Notes: generated from the letters alone by a model not told the origin. 64,000 nucleotides of DNA from JACOND01 sp965202795 (GCA_965202795.1 OZ241848.1:2425762-2489761); one strand, 5' to 3'. Shown: positions 25,190 to 35,090, counted from the stretch's first letter. A program made the numbers and translations.

Positions 25190-27127
25190 GGCGGCCCTCT
25201 GGAGGGGCCTGCCGCTCCCCGGCAGATCGGGAACAGCCGCCAGGCTGTCCAGACAAACAGGCCGCGCCAAAATGGAATGTTTTTTTCTCAAAACCCCCAA
25301 AAACCGGGGTTTTGAGGGCATTTTGGCTGGATCGTTTTTTGCATGATGTTTTTTGATTGCGTCTGAGCTTAAACAGATTTTTTAGAGATTTGCTTAAAAT
25401 TTGGGCGCTTTTTGAGATTTTTTTTCAGATTTGGGGATTTTCGGGATTTTTAGGCGCTTTTTAAGGTTTTTTGGAGGTTTTTTTCAGATTTTTTAAAAAA
25501 AATTGCAAAAAAACTAGATTTTACATCGTTTTTGCATGGTGTTTCGTAAAGTCTGCGCGCGAAAGCTCCAAGCAGAGGCTTTAGCGGGGGCGGGCAGGCA
25601 GCGGACAAAAACCAAACAGGAGGGACAGCCATGAAAGCAAACATTTTCGGCAAGGGAAAAAATAGAAAAAAAGACAAATCAGGGGGGAAAGCTGGCGGAG
25701 GCCGGGCAGGCCGCCCCGCTGGGACAGCAAAAAGCCAGCCCTCTGGACAAGCCCGCCAGGCCGCGGAGGACCGGGAACGGCCGAAAGGCCGTCCCAGCAA
25801 ACAGACGCTGACAGGGCGGCCCTCTGGACAAGCCCGCCAGGCCGCGGAGGACCGGGAACGGCCGCTAGGCCGTCCCAGTAAACAGTCATCCTCTGGACAA
25901 GCCCGCCAGGCCGCGGAGGACCGGGAACGGCCGAAAGGCCGTCCCAGTAAACAGACGCTGACAGGGCGGCCCTCTGGACAAGCTCGCCACTCCCCGGCGG
26001 ATCGGGAACGGCCGCTAGGCCGTCCCAGTAAACAGTCATCCTCTGGACAAGCCCGCCATCCCGCAGAGCCGCGGGAACGGCCGCTAGGCCGCCCCGGCAA
26101 ACAAGCCCGCGGGGGGCCCTCAGCCCATGACTCTTACTTCCGCAAGGTTTTTTCCAAAAAAAGATACACCCCCAACATCTTTAAGCTTGCGCTCCCTGAA
26201 AAACTCTACAATCTGCTGGACTGGAGCTCCCTGGAGGTCGAAATGAAAACCTTTCTAAGCGAGGAAATGAGAGAAAGGCGGACCGACATCCTCTGCTCTG
26301 TGAAAATTAAAAACGGCGGCGGACGGCTGGGCCTGCTGTTTCTTTTGGAGCACCGAAGCCACCAGGGAAAGGACATCCACCAGATTCTTCTGGAGTATCA
26401 GACTCCGGCTTACCGGGCCTTGAAAATGCCCATCATCCCAATTGTTCCCTACAGCGGAAAAAGGCCAAAGTGGACCCAGCCCCTGGATTTTCATGGCTCG
26501 CTGCTGCGGGATTTTAAGAGTCAGCTTTCGCCGGCCCAGTCCAGGGCCGCAGCGGAGGTTTGGGATGCAATAAAGGGGCATGTTCTGAACTTTCGCTATT
26601 TTCTGCTGAATTTGAGGGATTTAGATGAGGGAAAATCCAGGGGCTTGACTTCTCATCCGGCATTGTTTATCCTGAAACATATATGGGATTTGAAGGGGGA
26701 CTGGGAGCGGGCTGAGCGGATTATTAAAAAGCTGTTTCGCATGGGGGCCGCTTTAAGCCTTGAGGACTGGAAGGTTTTAATAAACAAGGCTGTTGATTAC
26801 ATTTGCAGCGCTCATCCGAGGCGGTTTAACTGGGAGGTTTTAAAGGAGATCGATCAAAAAGCCACAGGAGGGAAAAACTTTATGCAGTTTATAGACACAA
26901 TGGAAGAGGTTGGCAAAAAAAACTGGCAGGAGGGCCGCCAGGAAGGCAGGCAGGAGGGCCGGCAGACAAGGGAGCGAGAGGTCATTTTCAACATGCTCCA
27001 GGAAAAGCTGGACGCTTCCCTGATAGCCAAAGTGACTGGCCTGCCTGAAGCTGAAATTATCAAGTTCAAAAACGGCAAGCTCAAAAGCCAGCCGAAAGCG
27101 GGCGCTCAAAACGGCAAGGCTGAATGA
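25190..27127 (+). mobile_element. Duplicated Rpn element, copy B
   Basis: Same structure as 8871-10582: a GC-rich repeat unit, hairpin plus T-rich leader, then the Rpn gene. The gene cores differ by only a few bases in about 720, so the duplication is recent. The copies differ in the number of N-terminal repeats and in the last 60 codons. Confidence 0.6.
25631..27127 (+). CDS. Rpn-family nuclease, expanded N-terminal repeats
   Basis: 498 residues from ATG 25631 (AGGAGGGA upstream). The N-terminal basic segment has about six repeat units (SGQARQAAEDRERPKGRPSKQ and variants) against about two in the copy at 9302, so unit number varies between copies. The PD-(D/E)XK core is nearly identical to that copy (RTDILCSV, FLLEHRS). 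After the QEGR run the tail differs: REREVIFNMLQEKLDASLIAKVTGLPEAEI. Expected activity is double-strand DNA cleavage promoting recombination. A broken third copy of its 3' end follows directly, which shows local rearrangement. Confidence 0.85.
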   Translation: MKANIFGKGKNRKKDKSGGKAGGGRAGRPAGTAKSQPSGQARQAAEDRERPKGRPSKQTLTGRPSGQARQAAEDRERPLGRPSKQSSSGQARQAAEDRERPKGRPSKQTLTGRPSGQARHSPADRERPLGRPSKQSSSGQARHPAEPRERPLGRPGKQARGGPSAHDSYFRKVFSKKRYTPNIFKLALPEKLYNLLDWSSLEVEMKTFLSEEMRERRTDILCSVKIKNGGGRLGLLFLLEHRSHQGKDIHQILLEYQTPAYRALKMPIIPIVPYSGKRPKWTQPLDFHGSLLRDFKSQLSPAQSRAAAEVWDAIKGHVLNFRYFLLNLRDLDEGKSRGLTSHPALFILKHIWDLKGDWERAERIIKKLFRMGAALSLEDWKVLINKAVDYICSAHPRRFNWEVLKEIDQKATGGKNFMQFIDTMEEVGKKNWQEGRQEGRQEGRQTREREVIFNMLQEKLDASLIAKVTGLPEAEIIKFKNGKLKSQPKAGAQNGKAE

Positions 27128-27195
27128 GCCGCGGCTTAGGCCTGGCCCGGGCGAGGCCGGCCCGGCAATTAAAAGAGCTTTTGTCTTGGCCCCAC

Positions 27196-27521
27196 ACAGC
27201 GCTCATCCGGAGCGGTTTAACTGGGAGGTTTTAAAGGAGATCGATCAAAAAGCCACAGGAGGGAAAAACTTTATGCAGTTTATAGACACAATGGAAGAGG
27301 TTGGCAAAAAAAACTGGCAGGAAGGCCGCCAAGAAGGCCGCCAGGAAGGCCGCCAGGAAGGCCGGCAGGAAGGCAGGCAGGAGGGCCGACAGACAAGGGA
27401 GCGAGAGGTCATTTTCAACATGCTCCAGGAAAAGTTTGATATTTCCGCTATTTCCAGGGCAACTGGCCTGCCTGAAAAGGAAGTCCGCAGGCTGAAAAAC
27501 AGCAAAAAAACCGGCGGCTGA
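27196..27521 (+). pseudogene. 3' fragment of a third Rpn gene
   Basis: From 27196 the sequence repeats 26806 onward (SAHPERFNWEVLKEID, then FMQFIDTMEEVGKKN), with a longer QEGR run and a tail (GLPEKEVRRLKNSKK) that matches copy A rather than copy B. The first two thirds of the gene are missing. It looks like the product of recombination between Rpn copies. Confidence 0.8.
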
Positions 27522-27591
27522 TTTTTTTGCTGTTGCTTTTGCGCAAAAAATCAGCCGGATCCCAGCGCCGAACCTCCGCTTTTGCCTGCGG

Positions 27592-28011
27592 CTACTGTAT
27601 ATCCTCTTTTGTCTCTCTCATCTCAGGGAGAAAGTTTCTTCGCAGCCTGATCAGCTTGCCGTAATTCATGTTTTTCTTTTGTATCAGGGTAAAAATGCTG
27701 GGGCTTAAGAGCTTGCCCTTGATATGAAGCTCGTCGTCAAAATCAATATGCACCTGGCGGTTTTTGCCTCTTCCGGATCTTTTGGATCTTCTTCTTTTTT
27801 TCGCCGCCACTGCCGCCACAGCCGAAGCCGGCTCTGAAACATGCGCCGCCGCCACAGCCGAAGCCGGCTCTGGCGCCATCCCGCCAAGAGAAATCAAGGC
27901 CGCGGCCAGGCCCGCCGGCCCGGCGGCTTTTTTAAAGCTCCAGACTGCCGCCTTAGGGCGCGCCCCTTCAAGCAGCGACTCAAATTTTTCCGTTTGGCTG
28001 TTTTTCATCAT
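27592..28011 (-). CDS. Small protein at the end of the Glt-like operon
   Basis: 139 residues from the ATG at 28011, with GGGAGGG six bases upstream; an ATG at 28026 is also in frame. A hydrophobic stretch (AGPAGLAAALISLGGMA) and Ala/Pro/Ser linker are followed by a basic patch (KKRRRSKRSGRGKNRQ) and a conserved-looking end (HIDFDDELHIKGKLLSPSIF). It is the last gene of the minus-strand block of TPR and beta-barrel genes. By position it may be a small component like GltF, but the sequence alone does not prove that. Confidence 0.6.
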   Translation of the reverse strand: MMKNSQTEKFESLLEGARPKAAVWSFKKAAGPAGLAAALISLGGMAPEPASAVAAAHVSEPASAVAAVAAKKRRRSKRSGRGKNRQVHIDFDDELHIKGKLLSPSIFTLIQKKNMNYGKLIRLRRNFLPEMRETKEDIQ

Positions 28012-28041
28012 AACTAACCCTCCCATATAATTATTAAGACA

Positions 28042-28065
28042 TCCACAAATATTCCGGCAGAATTT
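28042..28065. repeat. Partial end of the MITE-like element
   Basis: TCCACAAATATTCCGGCAG and the following AATTT resemble one arm of the 93-bp palindrome at 53124 and 63338. Only this arm is present, between the small protein gene and the large TPR gene. Confidence 0.4.
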
Positions 28066-28094
28066 CTGGAGCTGTCTATGCTGCGTCTGAAAGC

Positions 28095-31000
28095 TCAGTT
28101 GCGGTCCCGGCCGGCAGCCGGCTTCCTTGGCGCCTGTTTCAGGCCAAAGCTGACTCTTCTGGAAAGCTTGGCCAGCTTTCTTTTCAGCCGGGGGGAGTTG
28201 GAGTAAAGCTTCAGCTCATCCACAAGCCCTCTGGCTTTCACATAATCCCCCCTGTCAAAATTATCCTCCGGCGCCTCTGTCAGCGCAATCCCGTAATTTA
28301 AAAGGATTTCCGGCTTCGGCGATGGCTCTGATGAAAGCTTTTTAAACAGATTCACAGAAAGCCGCCATTTTTTTGCCCCGGCCAAAGCCGCGCCGTAGTT
28401 GTTTAAAAGGGCTGTTTTCTCCCGCTTGCCCGCGCCGCCCGCAGCCAAAAATTTCTTGTAGGAGCTTCGGTAAAGCAGATAGCTGTTGTAATAGTCATGG
28501 GAAGAGGCAAAAATCGTGGCCAGGTTGATCCGGGCCGGATAATACGAAGACCTTCGCATCAGCGCCTTCTTAAACAGGGACACCGCCTCCCTGACCTCTC
28601 CGCGCCTCCAGGCCGCCACGCCCAAATTGTTCAGCAGCGAAGGCTCTCCGCGGCGCTTTGAAAGCAGCCGGTTTAAAATCAAAGCCCCCAGCTGCGGCCT
28701 TTTGCTGTCAAAATAAAAAACAGCCAGAGACTTTATCGCCGTCAAATTGTCCGGATCTTTGTTTAAAATGCCGGACACCGCGTCCAGCATTTTCTTTTCC
28801 TGCTGGCTTTTGACAGCCGAGGCAATGGTCCGAAACTCCGCGCCGGAAATCCCGCTGTTCCCGGAGCCTGGCTCCAGGCGGCTCAAAATGCTTCTTGAGA
28901 CAACCCCTTTTTTGTCCAGCGCCTCCAGAGGCAAAATCTCTTTCAGGGCCGGCTCCGCGGCAAAGCCCTCAAACTTCCCCTCAGTGATTTTGATGGCGGC
29001 CAGCCCGGCATGCGCCTCGCCCAGGCCCTCGCTGTAAATCCTCAGCTTTCGGGCTTTTTCAATGGCTAGGCGGTAGTTTCTCAAAGCGTCCCTGACATAA
29101 GGGGAGACCAGTTTTTTGACCCCCTCTTTGTATTGTCTCAGCCCCTCTTTGCCCAGCCCTTTCGGCAGGGGGACATTAAACAGCGCCTGCGCCATTTCCC
29201 TGTTGGCTTTTCCGGTCAGGGACAGCGCGGCGATAATCTGCTCGCCGTCGTTATAGCGGATGACCGGCTTCAGCCGCTCCTCTAACTGCCTCAAAAGCTT
29301 GATTTTTTTTGCTATGGCCGCCGCCTGCAGCCTGGGGTTTCGGGGAATGCGGGCCTGCTGAAAAGCGCCATAATGCCGGCTCGCAAAAACAAAGTGGCTG
29401 CGGGCCGCGTAGGAGACCCCCGCCCGGAGCTTCCCATGCAGAGTCATCGTCCGCCGCCGCCAAAAATCCGCCTTGGCCCGATTCCCCAGCCGGCTGTAAA
29501 TTTCAGCGGTCCGAAACGAGGCCTGAACCAGGCTCAGCCTGTCGGGCGTGTTTGACTTCAGGTAAAAGCCGTAATGATCAATGGCGCGCTGCCACTGCCG
29601 CCGCCTCTCATACAGAAGCCCTATCAGGTAAAGGGCTTTGTGCTTTTCGCCCCCCCGCTTAAGCGCGCGGTATTGGGTGTAGGCATGAACAGCGCGGGGC
29701 GCATGATTCAGGGCGTCAAAAATCACCCCGGCGTTATACCAGTAGTCAGCGGCTTTGGGGCTTCCCGGGTATTGCTCCGCGTAAAAGGCATAGCCCTCGG
29801 CGGCTTTTTTATAAAACCCAAGTTTTTCCTGGAGCGCGGGGATAAACTCTCTGGCTTTTTTTTGAATGGAGGCGTATTTTTTGGGATCATGGCGCAGGAC
29901 CTCGGCATACATGGCGGCGGCCTTTTTTATGTCTTTGGCTTTTTCGTAATTCAGGCCGGCGTTATACCAGGCCACAGCGGTCAGGGCGGCGCCGGGGATG
30001 TCTCTGGCGAACTTTTCATAATGCCGCGCGCTGTCCCCGTATTTTTTCGCAAGCGCCAGGTCCTGGGCTTTTTTAAAGGACAGCTGCTCTAAAATCATCC
30101 GCGCCTCTTTGACAAGGGATTTGTCGGCATGCCGGCTGCGGGCAAACTGCGCGGCCAGCTTTTCCAGGGCCTCGTAGTTTTTGTTTTTGTTGTAAATGTC
30201 CAGCAGGATGCCGCCCACATTGCTTATCAGGGGCGAGCGCGGGTATTTTTCCGAAAAGGCCTGAAAATGCCCCGCCGCGGCGGACAGATGCCCAAAGTTG
30301 TAATAAAAGGCCGCCACCCGGTAGAGGATGGCCGAGCTGTTTTTCTCATTGGGGAATCGCTTCAGATAGCGGAGCGAGGCGGCGGCAAAATGCTTGACCG
30401 CCGGCGGAAACCGGACCGGGCCTTTTTCGGCGGCGGCGGTTATGGCTTTGAGCTTTTTTTGGCTGGGGAGCGCTTTTTCAAGCGCCAGAAGCTGGTTTGT
30501 GTAAGCCGGGGCCGCGTATTTGCTTCTCTGATGCCTGACGATCACATGATCATAAGCCCTGGCCGCGGCCTGAAACTCGCCCAGGTCAAAAAGCAGCTCG
30601 CCGTGAAAAAACCTGACCTGATCGCTCCATTTTGAGTCTTTGAAGCCGGAAAAATAAATCTTGTAAAAACTCAGGGCCAGGGTTTTGGCCCTTTGGCTGC
30701 GCGACCGGCGGAAGCTTTGATGGTTTTCCAGGGCGTATTTTCTCAAGGTCACTTCAATTCTGTCAGAGGTTTTTTGAATCAGGTAAGGGTCCCGCCTGTT
30801 GGCTCTGGCCCATGCGCTGCCCCGGCCGTAGGCGCGCGCCCAAACCGCCGCCTCTCTTAAAATCGCCGCCGGCGGGCCGGAAACATAAACCGCGTCCACA
30901 ATATGGTATTGATAGTCGGAGGCTTCCGGGGCTGCTGAGTCATGCCGGATCAGGCTTTTAAGCAGCGCGATCGCCCCGCGGGTTTTGCCTGTGTCCAGGC

Positions 31001-32264
31001 AGACATAGGCGAGCTTTTTGATTTGCGGCCAGGCCCGCGCGCCCAAAATATCTAAAAAGTAATCTTTGGCTTTTGAAAGCGGCCGGCCGGAATAAGTGTA
31101 AAACAGCACCAGGTCGTCGGCCGCGTCGGACGCAAAGGCAAACTTGGAGGCCGCCCCGCCCTCTGCCCGCCGGCCCTCCCGGATGATCCGCTCCAAAAGG
31201 GCCAGCCCTCTTTTTGCCTGGCCCATTTTGTAGCTGGCCCAGGCCATTTTATAGAGCGAAAAGAAATAAAACCGGCCCCCTTTGCGGGCGGCTGTTTTGC
31301 TGTAATAGCCAAAGGACTCTTTCCATTTTTTTTGGGAGAAAAAATGCTCCCCCAGCTGAAACCGCGCGTCATAAAGATGCGGGCTTTTCGGAAAGCGCCT
31401 TTCCAGCTCCGCAAAATAAACCGATCCCTGGCCCTCAATGCCCAGCTGGTAGGCGTGAAAGCCCAAGTGATGCAGGACCTCGTCCATGCGCCTGTGGCGG
31501 GGGTAGTCTCGTTTAAAGCCCCGAAAAAGCTTAAGGGCTTTCCGGTTGTAAACCTCCGCCGCCCGCAGGTTCAGCCGGGGCCGGGGCTTTCTGGCCCCGC
31601 GGCTATGCTCCTCCATTTTTTTGTCAAAATCCGCATGCAGCTTGTGGGAGATAAACTGGGCTTTTTCCTTGTAAATGCTTCCCAGGCGCAGGATCAGCTC
31701 CGGGTCCCGCCGCTTTTTTAAGAGGCGGAAGAGGTGGGCGATCTCCTGGTTTTGGATCTCCTCCAGCTCAGCCTCGTCGGTGCCGGAGACATAATATTTT
31801 TGATAGCTTGAGGGGGGCTGAATTTCGCGGAGATTGATCCCGCGGCGGCGCCTTTTGCGGCCGGCCCTGACGGGGATCCTTTGTTTTTTGCCTCTTTGGA
31901 TCCGCGTCCGGCGGGTTTTTTTGGCGGCGGGGGTCCGTTCGCCCGCGCCGCGGCTTAAGCCTGGGATCAGATTGATTTTGCCGCTGCTGATGTCTACGGT
32001 GATTTCGGGGCTTTCGGCCCCGGCGGCGCCTTCAAGCGCGCTTTCAAGGGAAAAATTTTGGGCGGCTTTGCCTTTTTCCTGAGAAAGCGGCCCGGCGCCT
32101 TCGCTCTGTGGCCCCCCTTTCGGGGCCGCTCTGCTTTGCTCCGCAGCCGCGCCTGCAGATCCAGCCGCGCCTTCTGCGGCAGCTTCGGCAAAGCTCTCCG
32201 CCGGAAGCGCAAAAACCAGGCAGGCAGCCAGCCCGCCCCAGCCTCTTATGCGCAGTTTCCTCAT
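28095..32264 (-). CDS. Large periplasmic TPR protein, GltD/AgnU-like
   Basis: 1389 residues. A signal peptide (MRKLRIRGWGGLAACLVFAL) is followed by a low-complexity and basic stretch (to about 150), then many tetratricopeptide repeats through the whole length, for example LYDARFQLGEHFFSQKKWKESFGYYSK, YWYNAGVIFDALNHAPRAVHAYTQY and LLNNLGVAAWRRGEVREAVSLFKKAL. Such very large TPR proteins are part of the periplasmic scaffold of the Myxococcus gliding/spore-coat (Glt/Nfs) machinery. It follows a second TPR gene in a block that also encodes two beta-barrels. The link to Glt is inferred from architecture and order. Confidence 0.75.
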   Translation of the reverse strand: MRKLRIRGWGGLAACLVFALPAESFAEAAAEGAAGSAGAAAEQSRAAPKGGPQSEGAGPLSQEKGKAAQNFSLESALEGAAGAESPEITVDISSGKINLIPGLSRGAGERTPAAKKTRRTRIQRGKKQRIPVRAGRKRRRRGINLREIQPPSSYQKYYVSGTDEAELEEIQNQEIAHLFRLLKKRRDPELILRLGSIYKEKAQFISHKLHADFDKKMEEHSRGARKPRPRLNLRAAEVYNRKALKLFRGFKRDYPRHRRMDEVLHHLGFHAYQLGIEGQGSVYFAELERRFPKSPHLYDARFQLGEHFFSQKKWKESFGYYSKTAARKGGRFYFFSLYKMAWASYKMGQAKRGLALLERIIREGRRAEGGAASKFAFASDAADDLVLFYTYSGRPLSKAKDYFLDILGARAWPQIKKLAYVCLDTGKTRGAIALLKSLIRHDSAAPEASDYQYHIVDAVYVSGPPAAILREAAVWARAYGRGSAWARANRRDPYLIQKTSDRIEVTLRKYALENHQSFRRSRSQRAKTLALSFYKIYFSGFKDSKWSDQVRFFHGELLFDLGEFQAAARAYDHVIVRHQRSKYAAPAYTNQLLALEKALPSQKKLKAITAAAEKGPVRFPPAVKHFAAASLRYLKRFPNEKNSSAILYRVAAFYYNFGHLSAAAGHFQAFSEKYPRSPLISNVGGILLDIYNKNKNYEALEKLAAQFARSRHADKSLVKEARMILEQLSFKKAQDLALAKKYGDSARHYEKFARDIPGAALTAVAWYNAGLNYEKAKDIKKAAAMYAEVLRHDPKKYASIQKKAREFIPALQEKLGFYKKAAEGYAFYAEQYPGSPKAADYWYNAGVIFDALNHAPRAVHAYTQYRALKRGGEKHKALYLIGLLYERRRQWQRAIDHYGFYLKSNTPDRLSLVQASFRTAEIYSRLGNRAKADFWRRRTMTLHGKLRAGVSYAARSHFVFASRHYGAFQQARIPRNPRLQAAAIAKKIKLLRQLEERLKPVIRYNDGEQIIAALSLTGKANREMAQALFNVPLPKGLGKEGLRQYKEGVKKLVSPYVRDALRNYRLAIEKARKLRIYSEGLGEAHAGLAAIKITEGKFEGFAAEPALKEILPLEALDKKGVVSRSILSRLEPGSGNSGISGAEFRTIASAVKSQQEKKMLDAVSGILNKDPDNLTAIKSLAVFYFDSKRPQLGALILNRLLSKRRGEPSLLNNLGVAAWRRGEVREAVSLFKKALMRRSSYYPARINLATIFASSHDYYNSYLLYRSSYKKFLAAGGAGKREKTALLNNYGAALAGAKKWRLSVNLFKKLSSEPSPKPEILLNYGIALTEAPEDNFDRGDYVKARGLVDELKLYSNSPRLKRKLAKLSRRVSFGLKQAPRKPAAGRDRN

Positions 32265-32413
32265 AGCCTCCTCCTGATTGTTATTGAAGCCCGCAAAAAA
32301 AAACCCGCCTCAAAAAAGCATTCAAGCGCCCTTCAAAGCCTGCAAAAAAAAACCGGCGCTCTCAAAAAAGCCCCCTTCAAAGCCCTCTTCAAAGCCCTCC
32401 GCCGCAGCCGCGC

Positions 32414-34141
32414 TCAGCGGCAGTTGTGCCTTCCCACATAATGATAGTTTCCTAATTCGTCCAGCCAGCTTTCGCCCTCAAAGGGCCAGTATTCATACCC
32501 GTTTTGCACAAAATAATCCCGGCTGAATTTTTCGTCAATTTTGACAGCGCCGCTGTATTTTCGGGCGATTTTCTTTTTCAGCTGCTCTCTTTTGCCTCTC
32601 AGCATATCATACCTCAGGTATTCCTCTGAGGTGAAGAGCTTTTCCAGATCGGCTTTAATGCCGGCCAGGATGGTTCTGACCAGCCGCCCCGCCCGTTTTT
32701 TTGTGGAGGCGATTCGCGCCCTCAGGAGGGCGCCGGCGTACCGGCCCGCGCGGCCCCGCCTCCAGCTTTCCGGCAGCGCGCGCCAGCGGGCCAGCTCTTC
32801 GTCCAGGTTTTTCAGGTAGTCCAGATACCGGCGAAAGCGGGCGTTTTTTTGCGCCTGATCCAAAATCACCGGAGACAGCGCGGACGGCCGGCTCTGCCTT
32901 GCGGGGTTTGCGGCCTGAAAATAAGATCGGTAAAGCCGGCCCCATTTCAGGGCCTGGCGGACCTCTTTTAGGGTTGGCAGATACAGGGCGCGAAACAAAT
33001 CCAGGACCTTTTCCAGCTCCTGGTGCCGGCATATATACAGGTAGACATAGCCCCTTAGAATCAGGGATTCCGGCTGATAGCGGTCCTGATAAAACCGCGA
33101 GTGCAGGGTTTGAAAGTTGCTCAGGGCGGAGCGAAACCTGCCCGCCCGCAGGTAATTCCAGCTGTTTTCCATTAAGGAGTCGGGCCAGTATTTTGTGTCT
33201 CTGGGGATGGAGCGGTAGACCTCTATGGATTTTTCAAATTTTTCGGCCTGATAGAGGGCGCGCGCCTGGCCCATGAGGGCGGCCACCCGGGTTTCGTCTG
33301 TGAGGGTTTTTCGGGGGGCCGCCAGGTCTCCAAAAACCAGGGCGGCCTGAAGGGGCTTTCCCTCCTCGGCGTAGGAGAGCGCCAGCCGGTACATGGCCCG
33401 GCTGTAGAACAAGGTCCCCGGCCTGACCCGGCTGAAATAGCTGCGGGCTTTTTTGTATTTTTTCTTTTTAAAGTGATAGTCCCCGAAGTGAAAATACAGC
33501 TTTTCCCTTTGAAGGGCGGGGAACTCCCGCTCCCTGACATTGGAGAAGACATACTCCAGAAAGCTTTCGTCGCCCATAAACTCGGTGATGCCCACAAGCT
33601 TTTCCAGCGCCTTGTATTTGTATTCGCCGCGGGCATTGCTGATCACATAAAGAAACTGCGGCGCGGCCAGATGATACAGATTCATTTCCGCAAAGGCGAT
33701 GCCCAGGACATATTTGATTTGGATTCTTTTGCCTTTAAAGGCGCGGAGCTTGCTCAGCCGGTAAAGCTCATTTGAGCCATTGACATAGTCCCCTTTTTCA
33801 ACAATGTTCAGCGCATGGCGGAGCTGGTTTCGGGGCGAAAGCGAGCGGATGCTGCGGCGGGATCTTCGGGAGGCGCGGGCGGGCTGGCGGGCCGCCTCTC
33901 CCCCGGCGCCGCCGGAAAGCAAACCGCGGGTTTTTTTGCGTGGCGCGGCCTTCCCTGCCGGGGCTGACGCTCCCGCTGCCGGGGCGGCCGTCCCGCCTCC
34001 GCCGCCGGAAAACAGCCCGCGCGGGGCTTTCCGGGCCTGCTGGGCTGCCGCGCCCGGCGCGGCGGGCAGCAAAACGCCGGCCGCCAGACACAGGGCAGCC
34101 AGCGGGAGGGGGCTTTTTATCCGCAAACTCTTTTTTATCAT
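32414..34141 (-). CDS. Periplasmic TPR protein, GltE/AglT-like
   Basis: 575 residues with signal peptide (MIKKSLRIKSPLPLAALCLAAG, cleavage near PGAAA). A Gly/Ala/Arg-rich linker (to about 105) leads to TPR-like repeats (ALNIVEKGDYVNGSNELYRLS, FHFGDYHFKKKKYKKARSYF, NSWNYLRAGRFRSALSNFQ). The C-terminal 150 residues are basic and helical, ending WPFEGESWLDELGNYHYVG. It starts 8 bp after the downstream end of the outer-membrane beta-barrel gene, so the genes are probably translated from one message. Role inferred: periplasmic scaffold of an envelope-spanning complex. Confidence 0.72.
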   Translation of the reverse strand: MIKKSLRIKSPLPLAALCLAAGVLLPAAPGAAAQQARKAPRGLFSGGGGGTAAPAAGASAPAGKAAPRKKTRGLLSGGAGGEAARQPARASRRSRRSIRSLSPRNQLRHALNIVEKGDYVNGSNELYRLSKLRAFKGKRIQIKYVLGIAFAEMNLYHLAAPQFLYVISNARGEYKYKALEKLVGITEFMGDESFLEYVFSNVREREFPALQREKLYFHFGDYHFKKKKYKKARSYFSRVRPGTLFYSRAMYRLALSYAEEGKPLQAALVFGDLAAPRKTLTDETRVAALMGQARALYQAEKFEKSIEVYRSIPRDTKYWPDSLMENSWNYLRAGRFRSALSNFQTLHSRFYQDRYQPESLILRGYVYLYICRHQELEKVLDLFRALYLPTLKEVRQALKWGRLYRSYFQAANPARQSRPSALSPVILDQAQKNARFRRYLDYLKNLDEELARWRALPESWRRGRAGRYAGALLRARIASTKKRAGRLVRTILAGIKADLEKLFTSEEYLRYDMLRGKREQLKKKIARKYSGAVKIDEKFSRDYFVQNGYEYWPFEGESWLDELGNYHYVGRHNCR

Positions 34142-34148
34142 GATTTGA

Positions 34149-35090
34149 TTACCTGTCCGAAGCTCCCGGAAAATAATAATTCAGCCCAAACGACAGCAGC
34201 AGGTCATGATGAATGGCGTTTTTGCCGGCGCCTTCAGTCCCATAAACAGTGTATTGGTAGAAAAAGGGCAGCCACTGAAACTCCCAGGCAAAGCCCCAGC
34301 TTTTGTTTAGGGCGAAGGTTTGCCCAAAGCCAAAAGAGCCGGAGGCGACAATGGTCCTTGCGATTTGCCTGGCCTGCCCCTGGGGAAGCTCTTCCAGAAG
34401 GTCTTTGGGCAGCCCCTTGATTTTTGCCGCGCCGGCGCCCAGCTTAAAGAACATGTCAAAGTAGATGATTTTTTTGTTTAAGACGGCGAATTTCCCAAAA
34501 ACCGGACTCCATTTATAATAAGCGCCCCCGTAAAACTCTGTCCAGACGGGGTTTGTGGCTTTGATGTTATTGGCCTCCAGCTCTGAGGACACGGGGCGGT
34601 TGAACCGGAAAAGCCCAAGCCCTTCCAGGCCAAAGCCATGTTTTTCCCTGAAAAAAAATCCCACATGCCCTTTGCCGCCCATTTGATAAAAAAAGGAGTT
34701 GTTCAGCAGGTAGGAGAGCGACAGATTCAGCTCGCCTCTGGAGGTTTTTTGCAAATATCTTTTTTGGATGACAGACACAGACTCAAAGGGGGTCAGGGCT
34801 TTAAGGTCGGAGAGGCTTTTGACCTTTAGTTTTTTCAGCTTTTCCTCGCGCGAGGCCGCCGGCTCCCGCTTCATAAAGCCTGAAGCCCCGAAAAGCCCTT
34901 TGGCCGGGCCGGCCTCCCCCTCAGCCTGCGGCGCGGCCTGCTGAGCGGCAGCAGACGGCTTTTTTGCCAGCGCTTTGGCCTGGATTTTTCCCTGGGCTTT
35001 TGGCCAGGCATTGGCCGAAACCGCAAAAAAAGCCAGAGCGCGCAGGCTGGCAGAAAGCCCGGAAAAAACACCGGCCCTCCGGCACATCAT
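34149..35090 (-). CDS. Outer-membrane beta-barrel protein, Glt-like
   Basis: About 313 residues from ATG 35090 (AGGGGGG upstream; signal peptide MMCRRAGVFSGLSASLRALA ending in ANA). An in-frame ATG at 35279 would precede this by 63 odd residues. After an Ala/Gln/Lys linker comes a barrel with alternating strands (LNLSLSYLLNNSFFYQMGGKG, HVGFFFREKHGFGLEGLGLF) and the final strand LLLSFGLNYYFPG, ending in an aromatic-rich residue pattern. The pattern fits the outer membrane beta-barrel domain of gliding-cluster proteins (GltA/GltB type). Eight base pairs separate it from the TPR gene. Confidence 0.7.
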   Translation of the reverse strand: MMCRRAGVFSGLSASLRALAFFAVSANAWPKAQGKIQAKALAKKPSAAAQQAAPQAEGEAGPAKGLFGASGFMKREPAASREEKLKKLKVKSLSDLKALTPFESVSVIQKRYLQKTSRGELNLSLSYLLNNSFFYQMGGKGHVGFFFREKHGFGLEGLGLFRFNRPVSSELEANNIKATNPVWTEFYGGAYYKWSPVFGKFAVLNKKIIYFDMFFKLGAGAAKIKGLPKDLLEELPQGQARQIARTIVASGSFGFGQTFALNKSWGFAWEFQWLPFFYQYTVYGTEGAGKNAIHHDLLLSFGLNYYFPGASDR

